Of a stretch of 64,000 bases of DNA, positions 41,883-50,818 are shown in pieces; within the stretch, counting starts at the first letter, position 1, and each line of letters opens with the position of its first letter. This DNA is from JADCRZ01 sp037718865 (GTDB lineage Bacteria; Bacteroidota; Bacteroidia; Chitinophagales; Chitinophagaceae): assembly GCA_037718865.1 (NCBI GenBank), contig JBBJMP010000015.1, positions 1 to 64,000 of the forward strand. The letters are read 5' to 3'. Below the pieces are notes generated by a model that was not told the DNA's origin, did no database searches, and saw nothing but the letters and a program-made list of their open reading frames with translations. Both the position numbers and the translations under genes were made by a program.

Positions 41883-44800
41883 TTAGAAACTTACTCTCAG
41901 GTTAATGCCACACCTTTTTGTTGAAGGAATGCCGATAAAATCAAAACCCTGTGAATTACCTGAACCGGTGGAACTGGTTTCCGGATCAAAATTCAGGTAT
42001 TTTGGAAAGTTGGGGGCGAGGTACCACAGGTTACGGCCGCTAAAAGACAATGAAGCCGAGCCGAAGGGTGTCCGGGAAAGTAAATTCTCCGGTATCTGGT
42101 ATCCCAGCGACACTTCGCGCATGCGAAAAACAGTAGCGTCAAACACGTTAACTTCCGCTGCTCCGCCGGGCCCAAAGCCACCGGTAAAATAATAATCCGC
42201 CGATGCAATACCTATATTATTAGGGATGAGTTGTTTGTTTGCATCCAGGATTGGCTTCAGGGTATTTACATCTCCCATTACGCCCCGTCCAACCCTTATC
42301 GCTTCGCGGTTTTCGATGTCTTTTGTTGCGCCCCTGCTAAGCAGTTCGTAGGCGGTGTACGAATACATATCTCCCCCCTGCTTCCAGTCGAATAATATGC
42401 TCAGGGAAAAGTTTTTAAACCGGAAGGAATTGGTGATCCCCAGAATAAAATCAGGGTTGGGATTGCCGATAGCCTCAGTTTTTCCGCTTAATATGGGTTT
42501 GCCTGTATTCGGGTTAACGAGTACATTGCCTAATGAATCTTTAGCGTAGGTTGATCCCCTGATCATACCATAGGGACGGTTGGCGATATGCACGCTGCCC
42601 AGATCTGAAAAACCGCCATAGTTCAGTTCCGCCAGAGAACCGATGTCCTCCACGATGTTACGGTTAAGTGTAAACACGGATGAAATGGTCCAGTTTAAAC
42701 CCCTTGGCGTTTTTATAGGTATGAGGTCAAGGCCAACTTCGATGCCTTCGTTCGAAGACCTGCCCAGGTTAATCACTTTTTGTGTATACCCGGTTGAAGG
42801 GGCTGCATTCACCGTAAAGATCTGTGAAGTACTGATCTTTCGGTAATACGTCATATCCAGTGCTATACGGCTGTTCAGAAACTGCAGTTCCGTTCCTATC
42901 TCCAGCTCCTTGATAAATTCGGGTTTGAGGTTAGCGTTGGCCAGCAGGTCAGACTGTGATAAGGTGCTTTGCCCGATAAAGGGTGTTGAAATGGTGCCTG
43001 TATTGGCTGCATTGCCCGACCCTAATACCGGGTTTGTCTGGTAGACGGTTACGGTCTGATAGGGCGTGGCCTCGTTACCTACCTGAGTGTAGCCAGCGCG
43101 CACTTTACCATAAGAAAGAATTCCGTTTGACATGTCGAAGGCTTCAGAAAATACGAAAGACCCGTTTACGCCGCCATACAGATAACTTCTGTTACCGGCA
43201 GGTAAGGTAGAAGACACATCGTTGCGGCCGACCAGGTTAAGAAAAGCGAATTTTTTATAGTCAAGCTCTACGTCAGCAAAAAAAGCGTAAAAGCTTTGTT
43301 TAAGGTCATTTCGGTTGTTGGGAAGTACAATGGGAATGGTGACGCTGGTATTGTTCAGAGAATTGATGCCGCGAACAATGATTCGGTCACCGAAGACGAC
43401 ACTTCGTTGAGTCATGCGCTGGTTTACATTATTTCCCAGGATAACTTTTAACCCGATATTCTCGTTGATTTCTTTGGTAGCCGTAGCGAGTAAAGTATTG
43501 TCCAGTTCTCTCCGGTAAATATTATCATTGGTTATGTTGCCATTTGGAAAATAGTCTCCGCCTTTTCCGTTTACCACCTGGTTGCGTTGCGTATAAGCGT
43601 TAAAGCCGATGGTATTCTGAATGTTCAGCCAGGAAAGGGGATCGAAGCCAATTATAAAATTGCCGTAATAACGGTCAACCTTACTTGTTGTGGGGCTGTT
43701 AAGCACGGACCAGTAAGGATTATCCAGGCCAACCCTGTCATATACGTTATTCCCGTTCAAAGGATTAGTGGTAGGGTAACCGCTCAGGTTAAAGCTTGTA
43801 GGTACAAATAAGAGGATGTCCATAATAGAGGCACCGCTGCCGTTTGCTGCCGTAACCTGTGGCGACACCTGATTGGTATTTACATAGTTAAGCGACCCGC
43901 TGATGTAAACCTTGTTTTCGAGCTGGGCATTTCCTCCTACGTTCACGCTGGTACGGGTGATTTCATTTTGAGGAACGATACCCTGGTTTTGCATCCTTGA
44001 CAGACCAACGGTAAAATTGGCCTTTTCGTTTCCTGACGAAATGGAAATCGCATTGTCGAACACGCTGCCTGTCCGGAAAAAGTCTTTCGCATTATCCTCC
44101 GAATGAGAACGGTAAGGTACTTGCACTGGTGTGATGCCGTCAGCTTTATAAAACTGCGGGAAAAGCGATGCCGGATAACGGTTAGGAATGGCCAACTGAT
44201 GTGGTATGGAATCCCGGGTTGGCACCAGGCTTTGTACATGCCGGTAAGGTTGTCCCCAGGAGCCGAAAACACCCGGCCTATAGTCAAAATTAGTTCCCTG
44301 GCCGTATTCTGTTTGGTACTCGGGCAAGCCAGAAACTGTTTCTATGGAGTAGGAACTGCTGTATGAAATTTCAAGGCCTTTGCGGCTTTTTTTATTACCG
44401 GCTTTGGTAGTTATAATGATAGCTCCATTGGCTGCCCTGGAACCATAAAGAGCCGAAGCAGCAGCACCTTTTAAAACGGTCATACTTTGGATATTGTTTG
44501 GATCAAGGTCGAAGGCGCGGTTAGTGGTGGTTTGCCCGCCAACGGTGCCATCTGTACTTCCAAAGCTGCTGTTGTCGAAAGGAACCCCATCCACTACAAA
44601 CAGTGGCTGGTTATTATTTCCAAGCGAAGAGTTTCCGCGTATGTTAATGTTGGTTGCCCCACCGGCGGCGCCCCCGGAACTCTGGATATTTACTCCGGCA
44701 ACTTTACCAGTCAGTGCGCGTAGCGGATCAGGCTCTGATTTTTGAGCTATTTTATCAGATTGCAGGGTCGTGACCGAATATCCCATTGAGCCTTTCTGCC

Positions 44801-45140
44801 TTTTAATACCGGCGGCGGTGACAACTATATCCGTTAAAGTCTGCGAGGCTTCAGTTAACTTAACATTCATGGTGGAACCGTTGCCTATGGGCATTTCCTG
44901 CAGCGTATAACCTATGTAGCTAAAGACAAGAGTTCTCGCATTGGCAGGAATGTTTATCTGGAACCTGCCGTCCTTGTCTGTAGTAGTGCCCAGATTAGAA
45001 CCCTTAACAACAACGCTTACGTCAGGTAAGGCCGAACCATTTTGATTGGACGTTACAAAACCTGTGATTGACCGGTCTTGCGAAAAGGCGGCCATGGAAA
45101 TTACCAGGGAATAAAAGAGTAGAATTAAACATTGCTTCAT
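41883..45140 (-). CDS. SusC/RagA family TonB-linked outer-membrane transporter
   Basis: 1085 residues. Signal peptide (MKQCLILLFYSLVISMAAFS), then a carboxypeptidase-like regulatory beta-sandwich (residues 23-95: ITGFVTSNQNGSALPDVSVV, FSYIGYTLQEMPIG), then the plug with ALTGKVAGVNIQSSGGAAGG, TNINIRGNSSLGNN and QPLFVVDGVPFDN, which are SusC signatures, and a large barrel ending in RCGINLRVSF. It imports oligomers with TonB energy. It leads a nine-gene minus-strand block of binding proteins and peptidases, so peptides are the likely cargo. RagA, the peptide transporter of Porphyromonas, is a known precedent. No anti-sigma/ECF pair or SusR-like regulator lies beside it. Confidence 0.96.
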   Translation of the reverse strand: MKQCLILLFYSLVISMAAFSQDRSITGFVTSNQNGSALPDVSVVVKGSNLGTTTDKDGRFQINIPANARTLVFSYIGYTLQEMPIGNGSTMNVKLTEASQTLTDIVVTAAGIKRQKGSMGYSVTTLQSDKIAQKSEPDPLRALTGKVAGVNIQSSGGAAGGATNINIRGNSSLGNNNQPLFVVDGVPFDNSSFGSTDGTVGGQTTTNRAFDLDPNNIQSMTVLKGAAASALYGSRAANGAIIITTKAGNKKSRKGLEISYSSSYSIETVSGLPEYQTEYGQGTNFDYRPGVFGSWGQPYRHVQSLVPTRDSIPHQLAIPNRYPASLFPQFYKADGITPVQVPYRSHSEDNAKDFFRTGSVFDNAISISSGNEKANFTVGLSRMQNQGIVPQNEITRTSVNVGGNAQLENKVYISGSLNYVNTNQVSPQVTAANGSGASIMDILLFVPTSFNLSGYPTTNPLNGNNVYDRVGLDNPYWSVLNSPTTSKVDRYYGNFIIGFDPLSWLNIQNTIGFNAYTQRNQVVNGKGGDYFPNGNITNDNIYRRELDNTLLATATKEINENIGLKVILGNNVNQRMTQRSVVFGDRIIVRGINSLNNTSVTIPIVLPNNRNDLKQSFYAFFADVELDYKKFAFLNLVGRNDVSSTLPAGNRSYLYGGVNGSFVFSEAFDMSNGILSYGKVRAGYTQVGNEATPYQTVTVYQTNPVLGSGNAANTGTISTPFIGQSTLSQSDLLANANLKPEFIKELEIGTELQFLNSRIALDMTYYRKISTSQIFTVNAAPSTGYTQKVINLGRSSNEGIEVGLDLIPIKTPRGLNWTISSVFTLNRNIVEDIGSLAELNYGGFSDLGSVHIANRPYGMIRGSTYAKDSLGNVLVNPNTGKPILSGKTEAIGNPNPDFILGITNSFRFKNFSLSILFDWKQGGDMYSYTAYELLSRGATKDIENREAIRVGRGVMGDVNTLKPILDANKQLIPNNIGIASADYYFTGGFGPGGAAEVNVFDATVFRMREVSLGYQIPENLLSRTPFGSASLSFSGRNLWYLAPNFPKYLNFDPETSSTGSGNSQGFDFIGIPSTKRCGINLRVSF

Positions 45141-45271
45141 AAAAAGTATTAGTATTAGTCAATATTAAAAACAGCACTGTATTAAACAACCGGGTAATTT
45201 CATATGGAAGATAACAAGATCTACTAGTCGGTGGGGAACATTAATAAAATCCTATATATGTATATAAGATT

Positions 45272-45279
45272 CAAATTTA
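45272..45279 (-). promoter_or_regulatory. Candidate -7 box for the SusC-led operon
   Basis: Minus-strand TAAATTTG fits the Bacteroidota -7 consensus TAnnTTTG, about 130 bp before the SusC start. A clear -33 TTTG is not seen at the expected distance, so this is weak. Confidence 0.25.
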
Positions 45280-45440
45280 AGGATTTTACAGAAAACATTG
45301 TTAAAAAAATTAATCAGGGTTATAACATTAATTTTTTTTTGATGTTTTTACACGTTCGTGCTGTCATGAAAAATTATCTAATATGATGAAAATGTGAATG
45401 GTTGTTTAGATTCAATAAAGTGTAGTGAAATTGTAATAAT

Positions 45441-46604
45441 ATGTCGGGGATTTATATTCATATACCGTTTTGCCGCAGGGCGTGCCACTACTGCAATTTC
45501 CATTTTTCCACCTCTTTGGCTTTAAAAATGGACCTGGTAGCAGCGATATTAAAAGAAATTGAGATGGCAGCGCCATTAACCATGCAATTGAAGACACGTG
45601 TCGAAGAAAGTGCTTACCTTAAAAGTAAAAAAATAGAAACGGTTTATTTTGGGGGAGGTACGCCATCATTACTCACGGAACAGGAGTTGGGTGATATCCT
45701 TCATAAAATAAACATGCATTTTGAAGTTGATCCCCGGGCAGAAATAACGTTGGAGGCTAATCCGGATGATGTGACTGTAGAAAGTCTGAAAGTTTGGAAG
45801 GCTACAGGTATCAATCGATTAAGCATCGGTGTGCAGTCGTTCTTCGATGAAGACCTGCGATGGATGAACAGGGCACATAACGCCTTGCAGGCCATGCATT
45901 CCATCCAGTCAGCGCAGCAGGCGGGATTCGATAATATCTCCATTGACCTGATCTATGGTGGTCCGACCTTAACTGATAGTCAATGGGAAGAAAATGTCAG
46001 ATTAGCCATTCAAGCGGGAGTTCCGCATTTGTCTTGTTACGCCTTAACCGTTGAGCCATCTACCCCTTTGTATAAAATGATCCGCCGGAATAAGAGGTCG
46101 GATGTAGACGCGGATAAGCAGGCAACGCAATTTTTATTGTTGATAGATTGGCTGGAGGCAGCCGGATTCGAGCATTATGAAATATCAAATTTCGCCAGGC
46201 CCGGCAAAAGGAGCTTACACAATTCCGGCTACTGGCAGGGTCATACCTATCTGGGATTAGGCCCTTCGGCGCATTCATTTGATGGCCGTTCAAGGCAGTG
46301 GAATGTTTCCAATAACACCGTATATATACAATCCTTAAAAAACAACCGGATACCGGCAGAAACCGAATTACTTACTGTCACCCAAATGATGAACGAATAC
46401 ATCATGACATCGTTGAGAACGAAGGAAGGACTTGAGCTGAACCACATCACCCGTAATTTTGGGGATGCATTTTCTTCTGAAATAAAACATGACGCCGGCA
46501 AATATCTGGATGATGGAAGGTTGCTGGACACGGGAGGTGTGTTGCAACTAAGCCGGCTCGGTAAGCTTTATGCAGACGGAATAGCTGCTGATCTGTTTAG
46601 GTGA
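45441..46604 (+). CDS. hemW: Radical SAM heme chaperone HemW
   Basis: 387 residues. The radical SAM motif is C11-x3-C15-x2-C18 in IHIPFCRRACHYCNFHF. The HNSGYWQGHTYLGLGPSAHS block and KIETVYFGGGTPSLL are family signatures, as are ISIDLIYGGPTLTDSQWEE and HYEISNFARPG. HemW resembles oxygen-independent coproporphyrinogen oxidase but acts in heme delivery; true HemN has an additional cysteine (CxxxCxxCxC), absent here where the fourth position reads Phe. It is divergent from the SusC operon across a 300-bp AT-rich gap. Confidence 0.93.
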   Translation: MSGIYIHIPFCRRACHYCNFHFSTSLALKMDLVAAILKEIEMAAPLTMQLKTRVEESAYLKSKKIETVYFGGGTPSLLTEQELGDILHKINMHFEVDPRAEITLEANPDDVTVESLKVWKATGINRLSIGVQSFFDEDLRWMNRAHNALQAMHSIQSAQQAGFDNISIDLIYGGPTLTDSQWEENVRLAIQAGVPHLSCYALTVEPSTPLYKMIRRNKRSDVDADKQATQFLLLIDWLEAAGFEHYEISNFARPGKRSLHNSGYWQGHTYLGLGPSAHSFDGRSRQWNVSNNTVYIQSLKNNRIPAETELLTVTQMMNEYIMTSLRTKEGLELNHITRNFGDAFSSEIKHDAGKYLDDGRLLDTGGVLQLSRLGKLYADGIAADLFR

Positions 46605-46646
46605 ATTGGGTTAGAACGTTACTGAATGTAGTCTTGAACCCCCTAA

Positions 46647-48050
46647 CCCCCTCCTAAAAAGGCTAGCGTTAGGACACATCTTTTAATATGTATAAATGAT
46701 GTTTACATTAGTCCCTGCCACTGTACTTATTACCCCGGGCCAGGGGTAAAACGTTTGTAGAAAGGTAATCATCTTTATCCATTGCCCCTGAGGGGCTACC
46801 CTTGCAAGGTCATGCTAAGCAAGTTATTTATTATCACTTGTGGTGAATGGGTAGCCCCCTCCGGGGGCATAAATAAGGCATACTGAAGGTGCTACAAAAC
46901 GGTTGCCCCTGGCCGGGGCATAATACTCTACTTATTACCTGTAAAGTTAACGGCGCCCCTTTCGGTTCAATCGGCTGGCCGGGCATAATACTCTATTTAT
47001 TACCCCGGCCAGGGGTAAAACGTTTGTAGAAAGGCAATCATCTTTATCCATGCCCCTGAGGGGCTACCCTTGCAAGGTCATGCTAAGCAAGTTATTTATT
47101 ATCACTTGTGGTGAATGGGTAGCCCCCTCCGGGGGCATAAATAAGGCATACTGAAGGTGCTACAAAACGGTTGCCCCTGGCCGGGGCATAATACTCTACT
47201 TATTACCTGTAAAGTTAACGGCGCCCCTTTCGGTTCAATCGGCTGGCCGGGCATAATACTCTATTTATTACCCCGGCCAGGGGTAAAACGTTTGTAGAAA
47301 GGCAATCATCTTTATCCATGCCCCTGAGGGGCTACCCTTGCAAGGTCATGCTAAGCAAGTTATTTATTATCACTTGTGGTGAATGGGTAGCCCCCTCCGG
47401 GGGCATAAATAAGGCATACTGAAGGTGCTACAAAACGGTTGCCCCTGGCCGGGGCATAATATTGTACTTATTACCCGGGCCAGGGGTAAAACGTTTGTAG
47501 AAAGGTAATCATCTTTATCCATTGCCCCTGAGGGGCTACCCTTGCAAGGTCATGCTAAGCAAGTTATTTATTATCACTTGTGGTGAATGGGTAGCCCCCT
47601 CCGGGGGCATAAATAAGGCATACTGAAGGTGCTACAAAACGGTTGCCCCTGGCCGGGGCATAATATTGTACTTATTACCCGGGCCAGGGGTAAAACGTTT
47701 GTAGAAAGGTAATCATCTTTATCCATTGCCCCTGAGGGGCTACCCTTGCAAGGTCATGCTAAGCAAGTTATTTATTATCACTTGTGGTGAATGGGTAGCC
47801 CCCTCCGGGGGCATAAATAAGGCATACTGAAGGTGCTACAAAACGGTTGCCCCTGGCCGGGGCATAATACTCTACTTATTACCTGTAAAGTTAACGACGC
47901 CCCTTTCGGTTCAATCGGCTGGCCGGGGCATAATACTCTATTTATTACCCCGGCCAAGGGTAAAACGTTTGTAGAAAGGCAATCATCTTTATCCATTGCC
48001 CCTGAGGGACTACCCTTTGAAAATGTGTCAGGGTAGCTTGAAAAGGATGA
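46647..48050. repeat. Tandem array of the GTTTGTAG nested palindrome (five full units plus one partial)
   Basis: The gene-free stretch 46605-48131 is almost entirely this array. The core of about 186 bp recurs at about 46734, 47003, 47271, 47473 and 47677, with a truncated sixth at 47948-48018. The GTTTGTAG marker sits at 46753, 47022, 47290, 47493, 47697 and 47967, giving periods of 269, 268, 203, 204 and 270 bp. Long and short periods differ by a 65-bp spacer containing CCTGTAAAGTTAACG. Each core has outer inverted arms (CCAGGGGTAAAACGTTTGTAG against CTACAAAACGG...CCCCTGG) and an inner pair around GCCCCTGAGGGGCTACCC and GGGTAGCCCCCTCCGGGGGC. Degenerate inverted arms (46647-46686 with GGACACATCTTTTAA; 48020-48050) enclose the whole. 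No protein coding is evident. Confidence 0.92.
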
Positions 48051-48131
48051 GAGCAATCAGGTATTTCACTGAGGGGTGGATTGCGTAGTAAACCAGGGTG
48101 GTTACAGACACTTGCCAGAACCAAATATAAT

Positions 48132-49166
48132 TTACACCAGGTTCTCTTCAATTTTTTTAAATCCATCCTGGGCAGAGAGGTTTTCCCAAAGTATGCTATA
48201 GATGGTCTCCACAATGGGCATTTCGGCTTTAATTTCCTTGTTAATGATATAAATGCACTTGCTGGCATTATATCCTTCCGCCACCATATTCATTTCCAGT
48301 TGCGCCGCCCTGACTGAATAGCCTTTGCCGATCATATTACCAAAATTGCGGTTGCGGCTATATAGAGAATAACAGGTTACAAGCAGGTCGCCCAGATACA
48401 CCGATGCCGCGTAATTTGCACTCCTTTTATGTGATACCGGCTCTTCCTCGTGCACACCAACTTCAATATTACGAATACCGAATTTTTTTAAAAACCCGGC
48501 CATTTCATCTGCGCTGTTGGCAATCAGGACGCTTAAAAAATTATCTCCGTAATCAAGGCCGTGGGCGATACCTGCACCCAGGGCATAAATGTTCTTTAAC
48601 ACGGCTGCGTATTGAACGCCATAAATATCATGATTGGTAATAGTGTTCAGGTATTCGGTTTTGAAGCAACGGGCAATCTCTTCCGTGTACGCTTCATCCA
48701 GCCCTGAAAAAGTAAGATAGGATAATTTTTCTGCCGCCACTTCTTCTGCATGGCAGGGTCCCATTACCGTGAAATAATCGTTCAGCGAGAAGTCGAATTG
48801 TTTCGTTAGGTAATCATTTAACAAGAGGTTATTATGCGGCATGATGCCTTTTACAGCCGACAATATCTTTTTTCCTTCAAATGCATTGCCGGGTAATTTC
48901 TCCAATGAGTCAGACAAATAAGCCGATGGCATGGCAATGATAACACAGGTGCTATCACTGACCATTTTTTCCACCTCCGTATACATGTTTAACAGTGATG
49001 TCTGAAAATAAACAGATGGAAGATAACCGGGATTATGATGACGGTGTAACAGATGTTTAATAATGGCCTGGCTCCGCACGCACCAATTGATAGTTATGTT
49101 ATTATCCGTGAGGATCTTGGTTAATGCCGTTGCCCAGCTACCGCTTCCGATTACTCCGAATTGCAT
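48132..49166 (-). CDS. gpsA: Glycerol-3-phosphate dehydrogenase (NAD(P)+)
   Basis: Reduces dihydroxyacetone phosphate to sn-glycerol-3-phosphate for phospholipid synthesis. 344 residues. The N-terminal Rossmann motif is FGVIGSGSWATALTKIL. Other blocks are AVKGIMPHNNLLL, VMGPCHAEEVAAEKLSYLTF (the family usually has GPS/N-x-A-x-E), YGVQYAAVLKNIYALGAGIA with the catalytic Lys region, and LGDLLVTCYSLYSRNRNFG. The C-terminal helix block VAEGYNASKCIYIINKE is normal. The start ATG at 49166 directly adjoins a repeat pair. The gene ends about 80 bp from the array end. Confidence 0.94.
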   Translation of the reverse strand: MQFGVIGSGSWATALTKILTDNNITINWCVRSQAIIKHLLHRHHNPGYLPSVYFQTSLLNMYTEVEKMVSDSTCVIIAMPSAYLSDSLEKLPGNAFEGKKILSAVKGIMPHNNLLLNDYLTKQFDFSLNDYFTVMGPCHAEEVAAEKLSYLTFSGLDEAYTEEIARCFKTEYLNTITNHDIYGVQYAAVLKNIYALGAGIAHGLDYGDNFLSVLIANSADEMAGFLKKFGIRNIEVGVHEEEPVSHKRSANYAASVYLGDLLVTCYSLYSRNRNFGNMIGKGYSVRAAQLEMNMVAEGYNASKCIYIINKEIKAEMPIVETIYSILWENLSAQDGFKKIEENLV

Positions 49167-49175
49167 AAAAATGAT

Positions 49176-49304
49176 GTGCGAATTTGCAAATGTGCGAATG
49201 TGCGAATGTTATGTATCAGGTCACCCAATCAAAAGATAAACATTCCTGAGATTAATTATACGTAAAAACTTTGCATTCCCATTCGCACATCCGCAAATTT
49301 GCAC
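49176..49304. repeat. TGTGCAAAT-type inverted repeat between gpsA and the efflux adaptor gene
   Basis: 25-bp arms at 49176-49200 (GTGCGAATTTGCAAATG...) and 49280-49304 match as inverted repeats with two mismatches, separated by 79 bp. The motif is the same one that forms the signal-peptide coding repeat at 30426-30506. Confidence 0.85.
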
Positions 49305-49311
49305 ATTAGCT

Positions 49312-50688
49312 TTATTTTTTCTTCGTTTCAAACAGTTTATCCTTATCCACCACGGTTACTTTCGTATCGTCTTTCAATATCTTACTTACCGTGCTGTAAG
49401 GTCCGTTGATTACCTGGTCGCCTTCATTTAAACCGCTAAGTACTTCAATATGATTCAGGTCTTGGATATCGGTCCGCACCGCTATCTTTTTTACCTTTCC
49501 ATCTTTCTTTAGTATAAATGCTACTTCATCCAAGTCCAATGACACCGTTCGAGATTCATCGGGACGGTCAGGATTTTCTGTTGCGGGCTGTTCGCTAGCC
49601 GCGGGTTTATTGACCGGGTTGTCGGTGTTCTTTTCACGTGTTGTTATGGCATTGATGGGAACTGACAGCGCGTTCTCATGGCGCTTGGTTTGAATGTCTG
49701 CACTGGCGCTCATTCCCGGGCGAAAAGGAAAGCTATTGGGCTTGGCCGGGTCAAACAAGTCTTTATATGATTCGCGAAGCAATCGAATATGCACTTTGTA
49801 GTTGGTAACATCATTGCTGGTGGCTGTCTGTGCAGAGCTTGTATTACTACTGGCTATCTTGGTAACGATGCCTTTGAATTTCCTGTTATTGTAGGCATCA
49901 ATCTCCACAATGGCAGAATCGGCATAATGCACTTTTGGAATATCGTTCTCACCTACATCCACGATCACTTCTATCAGGCTCATATCGGCAACGCGCATCA
50001 TCTCAGTTCCCGCCATCATGGAATTGCCGACTACCCGTTCTCCCTTTTTTACGTTTAGGAGGGAAATTACGCCGTTCATTGGTGAAATTACAGCCGTTCG
50101 ACTCAGGTCTTTGTTTGCTTTTAACAGATTTGCCCTTGCGCTGATAACACCGGCCTCGTTTCCCTTGATACCCTGGATGGCCGCATTGTAGTTTGCCTGA
50201 GCAGAAAGAAATGAGCTCTCGGCCTGTTCAAATTCAGCCCTTGAAATTACCTTTTCGTCAAGTAATTGTTTTTGACGGTCAAGGGTGCGTTTAAACTGGT
50301 CCATGTTTGCTTTCAAGGCTTCCAGCTGTGCAGAGCTGTTAGATACAGTAGCCTGTTGCATGTTTACCTGAGCGGCTGCCTGATCGCGCTGGGTCGTGTA
50401 AATGTCTCCGTAAATACGCGCGAGCACCTGTCCCTTTTTTATGCTGTCACCTTCATTGACGGTTAACTCTACGATTTCCCCGGATATGTCCGGACTTACT
50501 TTTACTTCCACCTCAGGATATAATTTTCCGCTGGCATTTACCGTTTCTATAATGGTGCGGCGGGTCACTTTTTCAACAGAAACCTTAATACCTTCTTCCT
50601 TTCCGATTTTACCGGTGGCTTTAAGTCCGACCAACACTATAATGATCGCAACCAGTATGACAAGGATCCACAAAAATTTTTTATTCAT
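49312..50688 (-). CDS. Efflux periplasmic adaptor (HlyD/MacA family)
   Basis: 458 residues. One N-terminal membrane helix (KFLWILVILVAIIIVLVGLK) is followed by the adaptor fold: the barrel-sandwich half IVELTVNEGDSIKKGQVLAR, a helical hairpin (about residues 100-190, with AQVNMQQATVSNSSAQLEAL and LKANKDLSRT), the second half AVISPMNGVISLLNVKKGER, then a beta-barrel domain (DVGENDIPKVHYADSAIVEI) and the FRPGMSASADIQT block. A Pro- and Asn-rich insert (about residues 352-380) is unusual. The C-terminal part ends KDKLFETKKK. It bridges an inner-membrane pump to TolC. The TolC gene is upstream on the same strand, but no MacB-type ABC or RND pump is visible in the window. Confidence 0.9.
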   Translation of the reverse strand: MNKKFLWILVILVAIIIVLVGLKATGKIGKEEGIKVSVEKVTRRTIIETVNASGKLYPEVEVKVSPDISGEIVELTVNEGDSIKKGQVLARIYGDIYTTQRDQAAAQVNMQQATVSNSSAQLEALKANMDQFKRTLDRQKQLLDEKVISRAEFEQAESSFLSAQANYNAAIQGIKGNEAGVISARANLLKANKDLSRTAVISPMNGVISLLNVKKGERVVGNSMMAGTEMMRVADMSLIEVIVDVGENDIPKVHYADSAIVEIDAYNNRKFKGIVTKIASSNTSSAQTATSNDVTNYKVHIRLLRESYKDLFDPAKPNSFPFRPGMSASADIQTKRHENALSVPINAITTREKNTDNPVNKPAASEQPATENPDRPDESRTVSLDLDEVAFILKKDGKVKKIAVRTDIQDLNHIEVLSGLNEGDQVINGPYSTVSKILKDDTKVTVVDKDKLFETKKK

Positions 50689-50689
50689 A

Positions 50690-50752
50690 TGATGTATGTA
50701 AGATGTGAGATGTTGTATGTGAGATGTAAGATGTTATATGAAAGATGTGATG
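50690..50752. repeat. Short degenerate GATGT repeat
   Basis: The gap between the TolC and adaptor genes holds at least five spaced copies of (A/T)GATGT(A/G)(A/T)G in about 60 bp (AAGATGTGAGATGTTGTATG and similar). It is followed by CTCCCGGACC...CTCCCGAACC, a second short repeat. Confidence 0.5.
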
Positions 50753-50818
50753 TGTTTTGCTCATTTACTATTTTTAAAGTTCGACTCCAAACTCCCGGAC
50801 CCTGAACTCCCGAACCAA

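Noticed and set aside
46647..48050. CRISPR array
   Set aside because: Units are about 186 bp with conserved inner sequence and no short repeat with variable spacers; no cas genes nearby.
47778..48268. Short ORFs inside the tandem array
   Set aside because: They follow the repeat units, change frame between copies and have no recognisable domain.
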